Shown here one piece after another: positions 10,524 to 20,181 of a DNA stretch of 32,554 bases. Below the pieces are notes generated by a model. The model was not told the DNA's origin. It saw only the letters and a program-made list of their open reading frames with translations, and did not search any database. This DNA comes from Caballeronia sp. BR6202001591004. Lineage in GTDB: Bacteria; Pseudomonadota; Gammaproteobacteria; Burkholderiales; Burkholderiaceae. The DNA lies in the NCBI GenBank assembly GCA_029439525.1, contig JAQFVJ010000006.1, forward strand, positions 1 to 32,554. The letters run 5' to 3'. The position numbers were made by a program, and so were the translations under genes. Numbering within the stretch: position 1 is the stretch's first letter; the number at the start of each line of letters is the position of its first letter.

Positions 10524-11369
10524 TTATCGCGTCGTGTCGAGCACTGCTTCGACGGCGCGGCCGATCGACAGCAGCGCGTCGCCGCAACGATGGCACGGCA
10601 CCGACAGCCCGCACGCATCGAGGAAAATTGAAAGTCTGCGGATTACGCAGCACGAGACCGTTGTAGCGTGTGAAAATGGGCGTTGTCGCGCTCCAGATCC
10701 GCGATGCGCGGCGGGCCCGACCGGCACGCGGTCGGGCACAGCACGTCGAACCGCTGCTAGAGCGTCGTGCGCGCTTCCTCGATGATTGCCGCGCGCATCT
10801 CGCACAGATCGATGTAATCGGCGGCGCTCGCGCTTTCAGCGCGTTGGGGCCGAACGAATCGAGCGTCTTCGACAACGGCACGTCGCCTTGCTTCGGAATG
10901 CGGCTCGTGGTCGGCTTGAAACCGGTGAGGCCGTACAGCGCGGCGTGCCGTAATGCGGGTTGAGGCCGACGCCCGAGAACGCGAACTCGTTCATGTTGGT
11001 GCGCTCGATGATCACTGCGCCCGCGCGGCGCAGGCGCGCGACGGCATCTTTCTGCGCAGGCGGGTCATCGGCGAGCACGCGCGAACCGGCGTGCGTGATT
11101 TGGCTTTCGATATCTAAGAGATCCTTGATGGAAACGAGGATGCCCGAGAGCGGCGAGAGCACCGTGCCCGCGCGGCGCAAAGCGTCGTGCGCATCGGCGG
11201 CGCGGGCGTGATCGGCATCGACCTGCATGAAAACAGCGGCGCCCTGACCCGACGGGTCCGCGATGCGCTCGAGCGCCGTCTCGACCAGCGCGCGACTGGT
11301 CGTACGGCCGCTGCGGAGATCGGCGGCGAGTTGGGCAAGCGGGGCGAACTGCGGCGAAGTGGTGGACAT
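10524..11369 (-). pseudogene. Amidase of the amidase-signature family, gutted by deletions
   Basis: The N-terminal third is open from the ATG at 11369 (SPQFAPLAQLAADLRSGRTT, then SIKDLLDIE with the conserved catalytic lysine region, [20 protein letters not shown]). After GTPR the reading changes frame straight to [12 protein letters not shown], so the glycine/serine-rich segment with the catalytic serines (about 40 residues) has been deleted near 10945. After [12 protein letters not shown] near 10840 it jumps to [15 protein letters not shown], losing over 100 residues. Near 10565 [19 protein letters not shown] is joined to [15 protein letters not shown], losing some 15 more. Only about 280 of roughly 450 codons remain. 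The ancestral substrate cannot be told; allophanate-hydrolase-like or GatA-like amidases are candidates. Confidence 0.72.
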
Positions 11370-11558
11370 GGCGTCGTGCAGTGCGTTGAACGTTTCGGAA
11401 TGCGGGACGCGATGCGCGCGCTTCCGCACATCGGCGATTGAAATGGACGAGCGCGTCGTTCAATAATGGAAGCGTGAGAGGCGGGCGCTCGAGGTGCCTG
11501 CCATTCTATGCCAGACAATCATGAATACTCGAATGATCGGCGGCTTATGCCATTCGGC

Positions 11559-12965
11559 CTAGATCGTGCGCGAGAAGCGCTGCAGCGTCGCCTGGCCGAG
11601 ATAGCGGTCGAACACCGCGGCGATGTTGCGCACGAGCATCCTTCCGGCGGGAAGCACGCGGATGGCGTCGTGCGTCATGTCGATGAGACCGTCGTCGTGC
11701 ATCGGCGCGAGGCGCGCGAGTTCATCGGCGAAGGTCGAGCGGAAGTCGACGCCGTGCGTTTTTCCGGTCATCGCGAAGTCGAGCGGACCGCCGCACATGA
11801 TGCGCACGATGACATCGCGCCGAAGCAGGTCATCGTGACTCAAACTCACGCCGCGCGCGATGGCGAGCCGTCCCGCATCGATCGCGCTCGCATAGCCTTC
11901 GAGATCGCGCGCGTTCTGCGCGTAGACATCGCCGACCTTGCCAATCGACGATGCGTCTATGCCGATCAGATCGCAGTCCGAGTGCGTGCTGTAGCCCTGA
12001 AAATTGCGCTGCAGCGTACCCGCGCGATACGCGCGCGCCAATTCGTCGTCGGGCAGCGCGAAGTGGTCCATGCCGATGTAGACATAGCCCGCGTCGCTCA
12101 TGCGTTCGATCACGCGTTCAAGGATCGCGAGACGCACGGCCGGCGAAGGCAGCGCGGTTTCATCGATCTGCCGCTGCATCTTGGCCGCTGCATCTTGAAG
12201 AGCGCGGGCATGTGCGCATAACCGAACACGGACACGCGATTGGGCCTCATTTGGATCATCGCATCCAGCGTGCACATGAAGCTCTCGACGCTCTGATGCG
12301 GCAGGCCGTAGATCCGACGCTCACCGAACGGAAGCCGTGCGCGCGGCGTGTAGCACGGTTTCGGTCATCGCGCGCGGCTGGATACGGTTGACGGCTTGCT
12401 ACACGCGTTCGTCAAAGTCCTGCATGCCGAGGCTCAATCGATTGAAGCCGAGTTCGCGCAGCAGCGCGCGATGGTGTCGGCCGAGGCTTCGCGCGGATCG
12501 ACTTCGATCGAGTATTCGGCGCGATCGTCGCGGACGAGCGTGAAGTGTTCGGCGGTCGCGGTCATCAGCTCGCGCATTTCGGCATGCGACAGGAACGTGG
12601 GCGTGCCACCGCCCCAGTGCAGTTGCGTGACCGGGGGTACGCGCAGTATCGAAGAGCGACGCCTGCATCGCGAGTTCGCGCTTCATGCGGTCGAGATACG
12701 GGCGGGCGCGCGGTTTTTCGTCGCGATCTTGTTACATCCGCAGTAGAAGCAGACAGTGTCGCAGAACGGAACGTGGAAAGTAAAGCGACAGGTCGGCGTC
12801 CGGCGCGCCTTCGTTTGCGGCCTGAAGGTAATGCGCGGGATCGAAGGATTCGGTGAACTCTGGACGGCGGTTGGATACGACGTGTAGCGTGGACGTGTAG
12901 CGCGGACCGTTGGCGCTGTAGCGCTCGAGCAGGTCCGGGCTGAAGAGGAAATCGGCGAGTGTCAT
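11559..12965 (-). pseudogene. hemN: Oxygen-independent coproporphyrinogen III oxidase, broken
   Basis: This radical-SAM enzyme makes protoporphyrinogen IX without oxygen. The N-terminus reads LERYSANGPRYTSTL. One extra T near 12780 shifts the frame just before the iron-sulfur motif, which in the corrected frame reads HVPFCDTVCFYCGCNK. A TAG at 12399-12401 follows DFDERV where the family has Gln (CAG to TAG). Further shifts occur near 12360 and 12200. The last 210 codons are open (RLAILERVIERMSDAGYVYIGMDHF in two parts, FQGYSTHSDCDLIGIDAS). Total length matches a full gene of about 465 residues. Loss implies dependence on the aerobic route, provided hemF exists elsewhere. Confidence 0.85.
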
Positions 12966-13454
12966 GACGGCGCGAGCCTTGTACGTTTCGTCGAGTTTAA
13001 AGAGGCAAAGTGTGGCAGCTTTGCGAGATAAGGTCGCAGTCGTTTGACGAAGCGCAAGGAAAAGACATGGGAGAATGCGAGTTTTCTGGTTGTGCTTGCG
13101 CGTTTTGCTTATGTCTTCTGCTTTGTCCTTACCTCATTGCGTACCACGAAGGTTGCGCCGCGTGCTGCATCGCGCCATCTATTTCGAGTCCGATTCCGGG
13201 GATGCCGAACGGCAAGCGCGCGGGAACTCGACGAAGATTTGCGGTGAAGGATTTTCGGCGACCCGCGAAGGCCTGCGTGTTGCAGCGGACTGCAGCCTTC
13301 GCGGGAAATGTGCGGGGAATCCGCGGGAGTATGCGTTGAAGTGGATTGCGCGGCTGGAAGTCGAGACGCAACTGCATTGACGTTTGCCTGTCCAACAATT
13401 AAACTGTGCGCCGTGCGCATCGACATCGAATAAGAATCTCCCGGAGGACCACGC
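12966..13454. other. Intergenic region between hemN and the DUF1439-like gene
   Basis: Reading frames of up to about 100 codons occur on both strands around 13050-13400, but none has recognisable domains, a convincing start or a ribosome binding site. I treat them as chance frames in high-GC DNA. The region must hold the divergent promoters for hemN (-) and the exported protein (+). A ccggagga ribosome binding sequence ends just before 13455. Confidence 0.4.
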
Positions 13455-14042
13455 ATGACCCGTCGCACCGCGCCGCAACAGCGCCGGTTTCTGCTCGCCA
13501 CGCTTGCTGCGTTGCCCACGCTCGCAATGACCCGAACGGCCCACGCCGCCAAGATCTTCCCCTTCATTCCGGACCACTACGATTTTTCGACAAAACAAGT
13601 CCAGGAAGCCGTCGCCCGCAAGTTCCCGATCCAGCGCACCGTTTCGCAGATCGCCGAGATCGCGCTGAGCAATCCGGTCGTCGGCATGTCGCCGGATCGC
13701 AACCGCGTTACCGTGCACGTCGATGCACGCATGGCCACGCCCTTCATACCGAATCCGGTGAACGGCGCGTTCACGCTGTCGACGCAACTCGGCTATGACG
13801 CGCAGAGCGGCTCCGTCGTGCTCGTTTCGCCCAGTGTCGACGATTCGCAGTTCACAGGCGACGCCGCGCCGTACAACCAGCAGATCGCCGCCGGCGGCGC
13901 GGTACTCGCGGCCCAACTGCTCGATCGCTATCCGATCTACACCTTCAAGCCCGAAGAACTTCAGTTCTCCGGTGTTTCTTACGAACCTGGTACAATCACC
14001 ATCCTTACAAAATGCATACGCGTTCAGATCGTCGAGAAGTAA
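13455..14042 (+). CDS. Exported DUF1439-like protein
   Basis: The intact 195-residue product begins MTRRTAPQQRRFLLATLAAL, an N-terminus with two arginines before a hydrophobic stretch and AHAA at the likely cleavage site. This could be a Tat-type or ordinary Sec signal. No lipobox cysteine is present. The mature part (YDFSTKQVQEAVARKFPIQ, then NPVVGMSPDRNRVTVHVDA) resembles DUF1439/YceB-type periplasmic proteins, which bind hydrophobic ligands or have unknown roles. A strong GGAGG lies nine bases before the ATG. uppP follows on the same strand after about 60 bases, so a short operon is possible. The family call is from memory of the motif pattern. Confidence 0.72.
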   Translation: MTRRTAPQQRRFLLATLAALPTLAMTRTAHAAKIFPFIPDHYDFSTKQVQEAVARKFPIQRTVSQIAEIALSNPVVGMSPDRNRVTVHVDARMATPFIPNPVNGAFTLSTQLGYDAQSGSVVLVSPSVDDSQFTGDAAPYNQQIAAGGAVLAAQLLDRYPIYTFKPEELQFSGVSYEPGTITILTKCIRVQIVEK

Positions 14043-14103
14043 GTCGAAATCTTCGCGCATCGTGCTTCAAACCAATCGCCGATAAAAGCGAAAGGGCAGA
14101 AGG

Positions 14104-14964
14104 ATGGACTGGATCCTCATGATTAAGGCGCTCATTCTGGGCGTCGTCGAAGGCTTGACCGAGTTTTTGCCGGTCTCCAGCACGGGGCATCTCATCGTCG
14201 CCGGAAGTTTCCTCAACTTCACCGACGCGCAATCGAAAACTTTCGATGTCGTCATTCAGTTCGGCGCGATTCTGGCGATCTGCTGGGAATATCGCGCGCG
14301 GATCGTTTCGATTGTCGCCGGGCTGCCGTCGCGGCCGGAAGCGCGTCGCTTCACGGTCAACGTGATCATCGCGACCATTCCGGCCATCGTGCTCGGATTG
14401 CTGCTCGAGAAGTCGATCAAGTCGGTGCTGTTCTCGCCGGTGCCAGTGTCGATCGCGCTGATCGTCGGGGGCGTTGTGATTTTGTGGGTGGAAGCGCGCC
14501 AGCGCGATCGCGGCGCGCCGCCGCGCGTGCAGGCGGTCGACGATCTGACCTACAAGGGCGCGTTCAAGGTCGGGCTCGCGCAATGTTTCGCGCTGATTCC
14601 CGGTACGTCCCGTTCGGGCGCGACCATCATCGGCGGCATGCTGTTCGGGCTGGATCGGCGCGTCGCGACTGAGTTTTCGTTCTTTCTCGCGATCCCGATC
14701 ATCTTCGGCGCGACGCTCTATGAAATGGTGAAGTACTGGAAAACGCTCTCCGTCAACGGGAAGACGCAGACGCTCTCCGTCAACGACCGCGGGTTGTTCG
14801 CGATCGGCCTCGTGACGGCGTTCGTCAGCGCGTTCATCTGCGTGCGCTGGCTGCTGCGCTATGTCGCGTCGCACGATTTCTCGGCATTCGCGTGGTATCG
14901 CATCGGCTTCGGCTTGCTGATTCTGATCGTCGGTTACAGCGGTGGATTGAGCTGGGCCGACTGA
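14104..14964 (+). CDS. uppP: Undecaprenyl-diphosphatase
   Basis: UppP (BacA) dephosphorylates undecaprenyl pyrophosphate to recycle the lipid carrier of peptidoglycan synthesis in the inner membrane. The 286-residue frame is intact. The two family motifs are present: [19 protein letters not shown] near the N-terminus and [17 protein letters not shown] at the centre. Hydrophobic segments follow the expected polytopic pattern ([48 protein letters not shown]). AGAAGG precedes the ATG by a few bases. A hairpin shared with trmB follows the stop. This is an essential or near-essential function and shows no sign of decay. Confidence 0.95.
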   Translation: MDWILMIKALILGVVEGLTEFLPVSSTGHLIVAGSFLNFTDAQSKTFDVVIQFGAILAICWEYRARIVSIVAGLPSRPEARRFTVNVIIATIPAIVLGLLLEKSIKSVLFSPVPVSIALIVGGVVILWVEARQRDRGAPPRVQAVDDLTYKGAFKVGLAQCFALIPGTSRSGATIIGGMLFGLDRRVATEFSFFLAIPIIFGATLYEMVKYWKTLSVNGKTQTLSVNDRGLFAIGLVTAFVSAFICVRWLLRYVASHDFSAFAWYRIGFGLLILIVGYSGGLSWAD

Positions 14965-14989
14965 GCTTGGTTTTTCCGCGCACATGTGA

Positions 14990-15015
14990 AAACGCCACGG
15001 CTTGCTGTGGCGTTT
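14990..15015. terminator. Bidirectional terminator between uppP and trmB
   Basis: aaacgccac and gtggcgttt form a perfect 9-bp stem, extended by two inner pairs, between two convergent genes. A short T tract is present on both strands (gttt on plus, gtttt on minus), so it can serve both transcripts. Confidence 0.6.
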
Positions 15016-15034
15016 GTGCTTCTGACCGTTCTGT

Positions 15035-15766
15035 TTATTTGCGGCGGAACATCAGATCCCATACGCCGTGTCCGAGGCGCAATCCGCGCTTCTCGAACTT
15101 CGTTACCGGACGGAAATCTGGGCGCGGCGCGTAGCCGTCGGCAGTGTTTTCCAGCGCGGGTTCCTCCGACAACACTTCGAGCATCTGCTCGGCGTAGTTC
15201 TGCCAGTCGGTCGCAAGATGCATATAACCGCCCGGCTTAATGTGCGATACGAGTTGCGCGACGAACTTTGGCTGGATCAGCCGGCGCTTGTGATGACGCG
15301 CCTTATGCCACGGATCGGGAAAGTAGATATGCACGCCGTCGAGGCTCGCGGGCGGAATCATGTGCTCGAGCACTTCTACGGCGTCGTGCTGAAGGATGCG
15401 GATACTGCCCAGTTCCTGCTTGCCAATCAGCTTGAGCAGCGCGCCGACGCCCGGCTCGTGCACTTCGACGCCGATGAAATCGTCGCCCGGACGCGTCGCC
15501 GCGATTTCCGCCGTGGTCGCGCCCATGCCGAAGCCGATTTCGAGCACGCGCGGCGCCGAGCGGCCGAAGATCGCGTCCCAATCGATGACATTCGGCGTGT
15601 AAGGCACGACGAAGCGCGGCCCGAGTTCATCGATGGCGCGCTGCTGTCCCGGCGATACACGGCCCGCGCGCGTGACGAAGCTGCGGATGCGGCGATGATG
15701 CAGGGTGGACGCATCGTTCTGCGCGGTGTCGTCTTCTTGCTGCTGATCTTTGGGATTGTGATTCAT
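15035..15766 (-). CDS. trmB: tRNA (guanine-N7-)-methyltransferase
   Basis: TrmB methylates G46 in the variable loop of tRNAs using SAM. The 243-residue frame is intact. The SAM-binding motif [16 protein letters not shown], the acidic [11 protein letters not shown], and the family signature [16 protein letters not shown] are all present, with [18 protein letters not shown] following. The ATG at 15766 was chosen because the hydrophilic N-terminus [13 protein letters not shown] is typical of Burkholderia homologues; the frame is open further upstream without homology. A tRNA gene lies 130 bases upstream on the same strand. Confidence 0.93.
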   Translation of the reverse strand: MNHNPKDQQQEDDTAQNDASTLHHRRIRSFVTRAGRVSPGQQRAIDELGPRFVVPYTPNVIDWDAIFGRSAPRVLEIGFGMGATTAEIAATRPGDDFIGVEVHEPGVGALLKLIGKQELGSIRILQHDAVEVLEHMIPPASLDGVHIYFPDPWHKARHHKRRLIQPKFVAQLVSHIKPGGYMHLATDWQNYAEQMLEVLSEEPALENTADGYAPRPDFRPVTKFEKRGLRLGHGVWDLMFRRK

Positions 15767-15891
15767 GGTGAGGCTGATCGGTGCGAGAGGCGTTCGACGC
15801 CGAAAGAGCAAAACGGACGCCGGAAACTGAAAAGCCGCCCGGAAGGCGGCTTTCGCTGGAATGCTGCGGTGATGCTGAAGCTGGATGACGC

Positions 15892-15966
15892 TGAAGCGGG
15901 CGATGGGAATCGAATCCACGTCTGTAGCTTGGGACGCTACAATAATAACCATTATACAACGCCCGC
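15892..15966 (-). tRNA. tRNA-Gly(CCC), possibly degenerating
   Basis: The minus strand folds as a tRNA. Acceptor arms GCGGGCG and CGCCCGC pair over 7 bp. The anticodon stem GTAGC/GCTAC encloses GTCCCAA with anticodon CCC at 15931-15933. The T-loop is TTCGATT. Two features are unusual. The loop-closing T-stem pair, almost always G53-C61, is A53 (15915) opposite C61 (15907). The encoded 3' end is T-TCA rather than N-CCA. The D stem is weak, with a G-T pair. The body is 71 nt plus discriminator. It may still be charged after CCA repair, or it may be a dying gene; glycine GGG codons could be read by a UCC tRNA. Confidence 0.82.
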
Positions 15967-16006
15967 GTGACCCAAATATTTTAAGTGTATCCCCGGCTGC
16001 TGGGGC

Positions 16007-16571
16007 TCACATCCCGAAAAGGGTCATCGACACCGCCACCCGCGTCGCCACCACCATCAGCAACACCTGCATGATTACGAACAGCAGAATCGGCGACATG
16101 TCGATGCCCCCCAGGCGCGGCAGAATCCGGAGCAGCGGATCGAGGAACGGCGCGGTGATCTGATAAAGCAGTGGCATTGCCGGCGACTGCGGATTCAGCC
16201 ACGACAGAAGCGCCATCAGGATCGTCATCTAAATGATGAGGTTCAGCGTCCACTTGATGACGGTCAGCCAGCGCGACGAGGAAGATCATCGGCAGCATGA
16301 TCGTCGGGTCGACGCCGGCGAACACGATCATCAGCGTCATATACACCAGTGCCGCAATATACGCCGCCAGAATGCTCGCCCAGTCGATCTTGCCGCCGGG
16401 CAGGATTTTGCGCAGCGGCAGCACGATCCAGTTGGTCGCCTGCATCACGGCGTTCGAGACGGGGTTGTAGGGCGGCATGCGCACGACCTGCATCCATGCA
16501 CGCAGCAAAAGTGCCGCCCCGAACAGGGTGAAAACGGTATTGAGCAGAAAACGGGCGACGTCGCCGAACAT
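16007..16571 (-). pseudogene. yggT: YggT-family membrane protein, frameshift plus amber codon
   Basis: YggT proteins are small inner-membrane proteins of two repeated halves, linked to cell envelope or osmotic functions. The first half is open from the ATG at 16571 (LLNTVFTLFGAALLLRAWMQ, VRMPPYNPVSNAVMQ, WIVLPLRKILPGGKIDWAS). Near 16272 a one-base change shifts the frame. In the corrected frame LTVIKWTLNLII is followed by TAG (16229-16231) where the family has Trp (TGG to TAG). After it, MTILMALLSWLNPQSPAMP and RLGGIDMSPILLFVIM continue to the TGA at 16007. The ancestral length is about 188 residues. Two independent lesions argue against a single sequencing error. Confidence 0.85.
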
Positions 16572-17241
16572 CTCGGGTCCTCTTCAATGCATGCGCGGGG
16601 TGAGCCCGGCGGGTCGGTAAGGGAAAAAGCCGGGTGGGGAAGCGCCGCCGCTAGCGCCTCAGGCAAAGCACGACAGGACGCCGGGCGCACGAGCCGCGAC
16701 TATCGATGCCGAAGCAGCCGGTCGGGCGACGCGCATCCTGATAGCTGACCTTGGTCATTGTTGGTTCTCTCGTCCGGAGTGTCATGCCGAAATCGTCGCG
16801 ATCGATCTTGTCCGCGGCGCCTGATTTCCCCGCCATCCACGCTGCGATGGGGCGCCAGACGTCACTATATCACGGGTTCGATGCTGCTTGGGGACGTTGT
16901 CGAGCGCCGTGCGAGCGTTCGTCTGACGGCGGAATGAAAGAATATTGAAGGTGTTTAGCAGGGCGGTGCACGAAAATATCCGGACGCAAATGCAACGGTG
17001 TTGCCATTTCGAGACGGTTGCACAAGGTGTGATTCACGCAAAACTGGCAGGATAGGAAACAGAATAGGCCAATCAGCCGAGTGGCGGCACGCGACGCTCC
17101 TTTCATTCATGTCATCGCGTTAAGGAATTTGCAATTTGCAACAAATGGCTTCTGCAACGAATGTGCTTTTTCGATAAGTTGGATAAGTTGAATTGGTACC
17201 ATTGTTCGTGCCGGATGGACCGGCCGATATCGGCGAGGAGA
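16572..17241. other. Gene-free region between yggT and a small secreted protein gene
   Basis: No gene was recognised in this 670-base stretch. A 35-codon frame on the minus strand (16651-16758, MTKVSYQDARRPTGCFG) has GAGAG before its ATG but no known homology. The part from 16860 to 17200 is AT-richer than the genes around it. Near 17174-17192 gataagttg occurs twice in tandem, close to where the promoter of the next gene should lie. Confidence 0.4.
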
Positions 17242-17532
17242 ATGAAAGTGAAAAAGATCAATCTGTTGCTCGCTGCTGCGTTGGGCGTCGGTGGTATCGG
17301 CGTGGCGCAAGGGCATGTGTCGGTGGGAATAGGCATCGGGGTGCCTGCGTATCCGGTTTATGCCGCACCGCCCGCGCCAGTGTATTACGCACCGCCGCCT
17401 CCGCCGCCTGTCGTCTATGCGCCGCCGCCCGCGATCGTCGGTGGTTATGGCGGTTACGGTCACCGTTACTATCGCCACGGGTATTATCGTCCCGGCCCGG
17501 GATACTGGCACCGTGATTCACGGCTTCGTTAG
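17242..17532 (+). CDS. Small secreted Pro/Tyr/Gly-rich protein
   Basis: The 96-residue product has a signal peptide: basic MKVKKINLL, hydrophobic AAALGVGGIGVAQG, likely cleavage after AQG. The mature part is low complexity. VSVGIGIGVPAYPVY is followed by repeats of the type APPAPVYYAPPPPPP, then a Gly/Tyr/His/Arg-rich end (GGYGGYGHRYYRHGYY). Such small surface or periplasmic proteins are common in Burkholderia and are not characterised. GGCGAGGAG just before the ATG is a good ribosome binding site and decides the start over the upstream ATG at 17161. An intrinsic terminator follows nine bases after the stop. Confidence 0.7.
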   Translation: MKVKKINLLLAAALGVGGIGVAQGHVSVGIGIGVPAYPVYAAPPAPVYYAPPPPPPVVYAPPPAIVGGYGGYGHRYYRHGYYRPGPGYWHRDSRLR

Positions 17533-17540
17533 GTTCAAAC

Positions 17541-17573
17541 AAAAAAGCGATGCAGACTCTGCATCGCTTTTTT
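17541..17573. terminator. Strong intrinsic terminator
   Basis: aaaaaagcgatgcag and ctgcatcgctttttt form a perfect 15-bp stem around act, with six A at one end and six T at the other. It ends transcription of the small secreted protein gene and can also end the lysE remnant transcript from the other strand. Confidence 0.85.
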
Positions 17574-17591
17574 CTTCTTGCGCTCGACGAT

Positions 17592-18000
17592 TCAAGACGC
17601 CGCGTTGACGATCAAATCGCGATACCCGTTCACGATCACGCTATACGAGAAATACGTGAACAGCACCGCCGACATGACGTGACACGCGCGCAGCAGACTC
17701 GTGCCGGCGCGCTTGCGCCCGTGATTCGCGAGCCGTGCAGATGAAGATCGTCCATCCCAGCCCGCCGCAGAAGAAGCCGATCAGAAACACCGATGCGCTT
17801 ATCGGACTTGTGGCACCCGCTTTTGCGATGAGCGCGCCGCCGACCGCCGCGAACCACAGAATCGCGCTCGGCGACGACACCACCAGCAGGCATCCGCGCA
17901 CAAAACTCTTGAGATGGCTTTGGCGAGGCGTCGTCGTATCGGCTTCGCCTTCGACGGGCGGCGCGCTGGCCGGATAGAGCGCCTCGCGCGAGCGCGTTCG
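17592..18000 (-). pseudogene. LysE-family exporter, C-terminal half only
   Basis: The motif SFVRGCLLVVSSPSAILWF followed by AAVGGALIAKAG and ASVFLIGFFCGGLGWTIF is typical of the second half of LysE/RhtB amino acid exporters. The C-terminus (YSVIVNGYRDLIVNAAS, TGA at 17592) is reached in another frame after a shift near 17740. The N-terminal half of about 90 residues, including the first helices, is missing because a deletion joins this piece to the asparaginase gene near 18000. It cannot form a transporter. Confidence 0.7.
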
Positions 18001-18253
18001 AGTGGTGCGCCTCGCTACTATGCGAGCCGCACATCAGCGCGAGATCGGCATCGTCGAAGCCGAAGCGTCCAGTGCCCCGGTTTGCATCACGGGGAGCGCC
18101 TGCGCGGGCTTGGCGGCCGGCCGAGTGCGGCAGCGTTACGCGATGCGGATCGCCGAACGAATGCAGTAGCGCACCGTGCGCATCGACCACGGCGACGTGC
18201 GCCGCGTGCGTGTTCTCGACGATGTCGCCTCGATAGAGCGTGGCCGCGATCAT
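18000..18253 (-). pseudogene. L-asparaginase (AnsA/asparaginase II type), N-terminal fragment
   Basis: The ATG at 18253 overlaps the ubiD stop (ATGA). The opening reads [20 protein letters not shown], then VVDAHGALLHSFGDPHRVT and, after two compensating shifts, RFGFDDADLALMCGSHSSEA, a pattern of bacterial asparaginase II-like proteins of about 330 residues. Only about 85 codons remain. The catalytic core is gone and the reading continues into the lysE tail. The order ubiD-asparaginase-lysE was probably an operon. Confidence 0.65.
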
Positions 18254-19851
18254 GATTTATCCATTCCGATTTCTTTCCACAGATCGTCGACGCGACGCTT
18301 GACTGCCGCGTCCATCACGATCGGGCGGCCCCACTCGCGCGAGGTCTTGCCGGGCCATTTGTTGGTGGCGCCGAGTTCCATCTTCGAGCCGAGTCTCGCT
18401 ACGGGCGAAGCGAAGTCGAGATAGTCGATCGGCGTGTTGTCGACCATCACCGTGTCGCGGGTCGGATCGACGCGCGTGGTGATTGCCCAGATGACTTCCT
18501 TCCAGTCGCGCACGTTGACGTCTATCGATGACAACGATGAACTTCGTGTACATGAACTGCCGCAGGAAGCTTCATACGCCGAACATCACGCGCTTGGCGT
18601 GGCCGGGATAGCTCTTCTTCATCGCACGATGGCCATGCGATAGCTGCATCCCTCGGGCGGCAGATAGAAGTCGGTGATCTCGGTGAACTGCTTCTGCAAC
18701 AGCGGCATGAACACTTCGTTCAGCGCGACGCCGAGCACAACGGGCTCGGCGGGCGGTTTACCGGTACAGGTCGAATGGAAGAGGACGTCGCGGCGCATCG
18801 TGTCGTGATGCGTTCGACGGTGAAGACCGGAAACCACTCCTGCTCGTTTATAGTAACCGGTGTGATCGCCGTACGGGCCTTCGAGCGCGTGCTCGTATTG
18901 CGCGGACGCGCCCTTCGACGGACGTGGCGGCGCACCTTCCGGCATGGGCGGTACATCGCCTTCCTGCGGATAGATAAAGCCTTCGAGCACGATCTCCGCG
19001 CGCGCCGGCACCTGTAGCGTATCGACGCCGGGCGTGACCCACTTTGCGAGCTCGGTGCGCGAGCCGCGCAGAAGACCGGCGAACTGATACTCGGAGAGCG
19101 AATCGGGCACTGGTGTCACGGCGCCGAGGATGGTCGCGGGGTCGGCGCCGAGCACGACCGCGACTGGATACGGCTTGCCCGGATTGGCGAGCGCGAATTT
19201 CCGAAAGTCGAGCGCGCCGCCGCGATGCGCGAGCCAGCGCATGATGAGCTTGTTGCGCCTGATCAGTTGCTGCCGATAGATGCCGAGATTCTGGCGCGGC
19301 TTGTTCGGTCCGCGCGTGACGGTGAGACCCCAGGTGAGCAGCGGTCCGGCATCGCCTGGCCAGCATGTCTGGATCGGCAGGCGGTTCAGATCGACATCCG
19401 TGCCTTCCCACACGATCTCCTGACAAGGCGGCGCGCTGACCGACTTCGGGGCCAGTCGCACACGGCCTTGGCGAGCGAGAGCAGCTTGCCGGCGTCCTTG
19501 AGGCCCTTCGGCGGCTCCGGATCCTTGAGCGCTGACAGCAGGACCGACATCGCGCAGTGAGCCGAGCGCGGCGGTATCGCTGCCGAGGCTGGCATCGGCG
19601 CCGCTCGCTTGAGGCTCGGTCTCGATGCCCATGCCGAGCGCCACGCGCCGTGTCGTACCGAGGAGGTTCGCCAGCACCGGCATGTCGTGGCCGGTCGGTT
19701 TTTCGAAGAGCAAGGACGGCTCGCTCGCGCGCAGAACGTGATCGGAGAGTTCGGTGATTTCGAGAACGGGAGAGACGGGCTGTCGAATGCGGCGTAGTTC
19801 ACCGAGGGCTTCGAGGTGGGCAGTGAAGTCGCGCAGATCTTTGTATTTCAT
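18250..19851 (-). pseudogene. ubiD: UbiD-family decarboxylase, frameshifted
   Basis: UbiD is the prenylated-FMN 3-octaprenyl-4-hydroxybenzoate decarboxylase of ubiquinone synthesis. The gene is full length (about 530 codons). Motifs are ADFHERL-region equivalents such as [84 protein letters not shown] and [14 protein letters not shown]. Frames change near 19620-19480, near 18850, near 18790, near 18640 and near 18540; the C-terminus [19 protein letters not shown] is in yet another frame. A second ubiD-like enzyme or a bypass would be needed for ubiquinone if this is truly dead. Confidence 0.82.
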
Positions 19852-20181
19852 CGATGGTCGGAAGGAGACTCGAGGGCGCCTCTGAACGCACCCGCGAAGA
19901 AACGATTAAGTGGGAACGAAAAAGGCCTGGAGGCTGCGCGCTTGGCAATTGTTGATTTTACATACGTATGCGTCGGTACGTTTGATGACATTCAGCGAAA
20001 TCTGCTGGAAATCGCCGATGGAAGGTGCGTCACCCAGCAAAAACACCACTCCATATAACCTGTGGTAATCAAAACTGCGTCAAGTAGCATTGAAGGATCA
20101 TTAAACCCTGCTGGAATCCGTGCACATCCATTGTAAGTTTTGCAACTTTTTACCACAGCCTCAGGTCTTTCTTCAGACGCA

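Noticed and set aside
13050-13400. Frames of about 100 codons on both strands upstream of the DUF1439-like gene
   Set aside because: No ribosome binding site, no recognisable motif, and mutually overlapping frames on both strands. Kept as intergenic.
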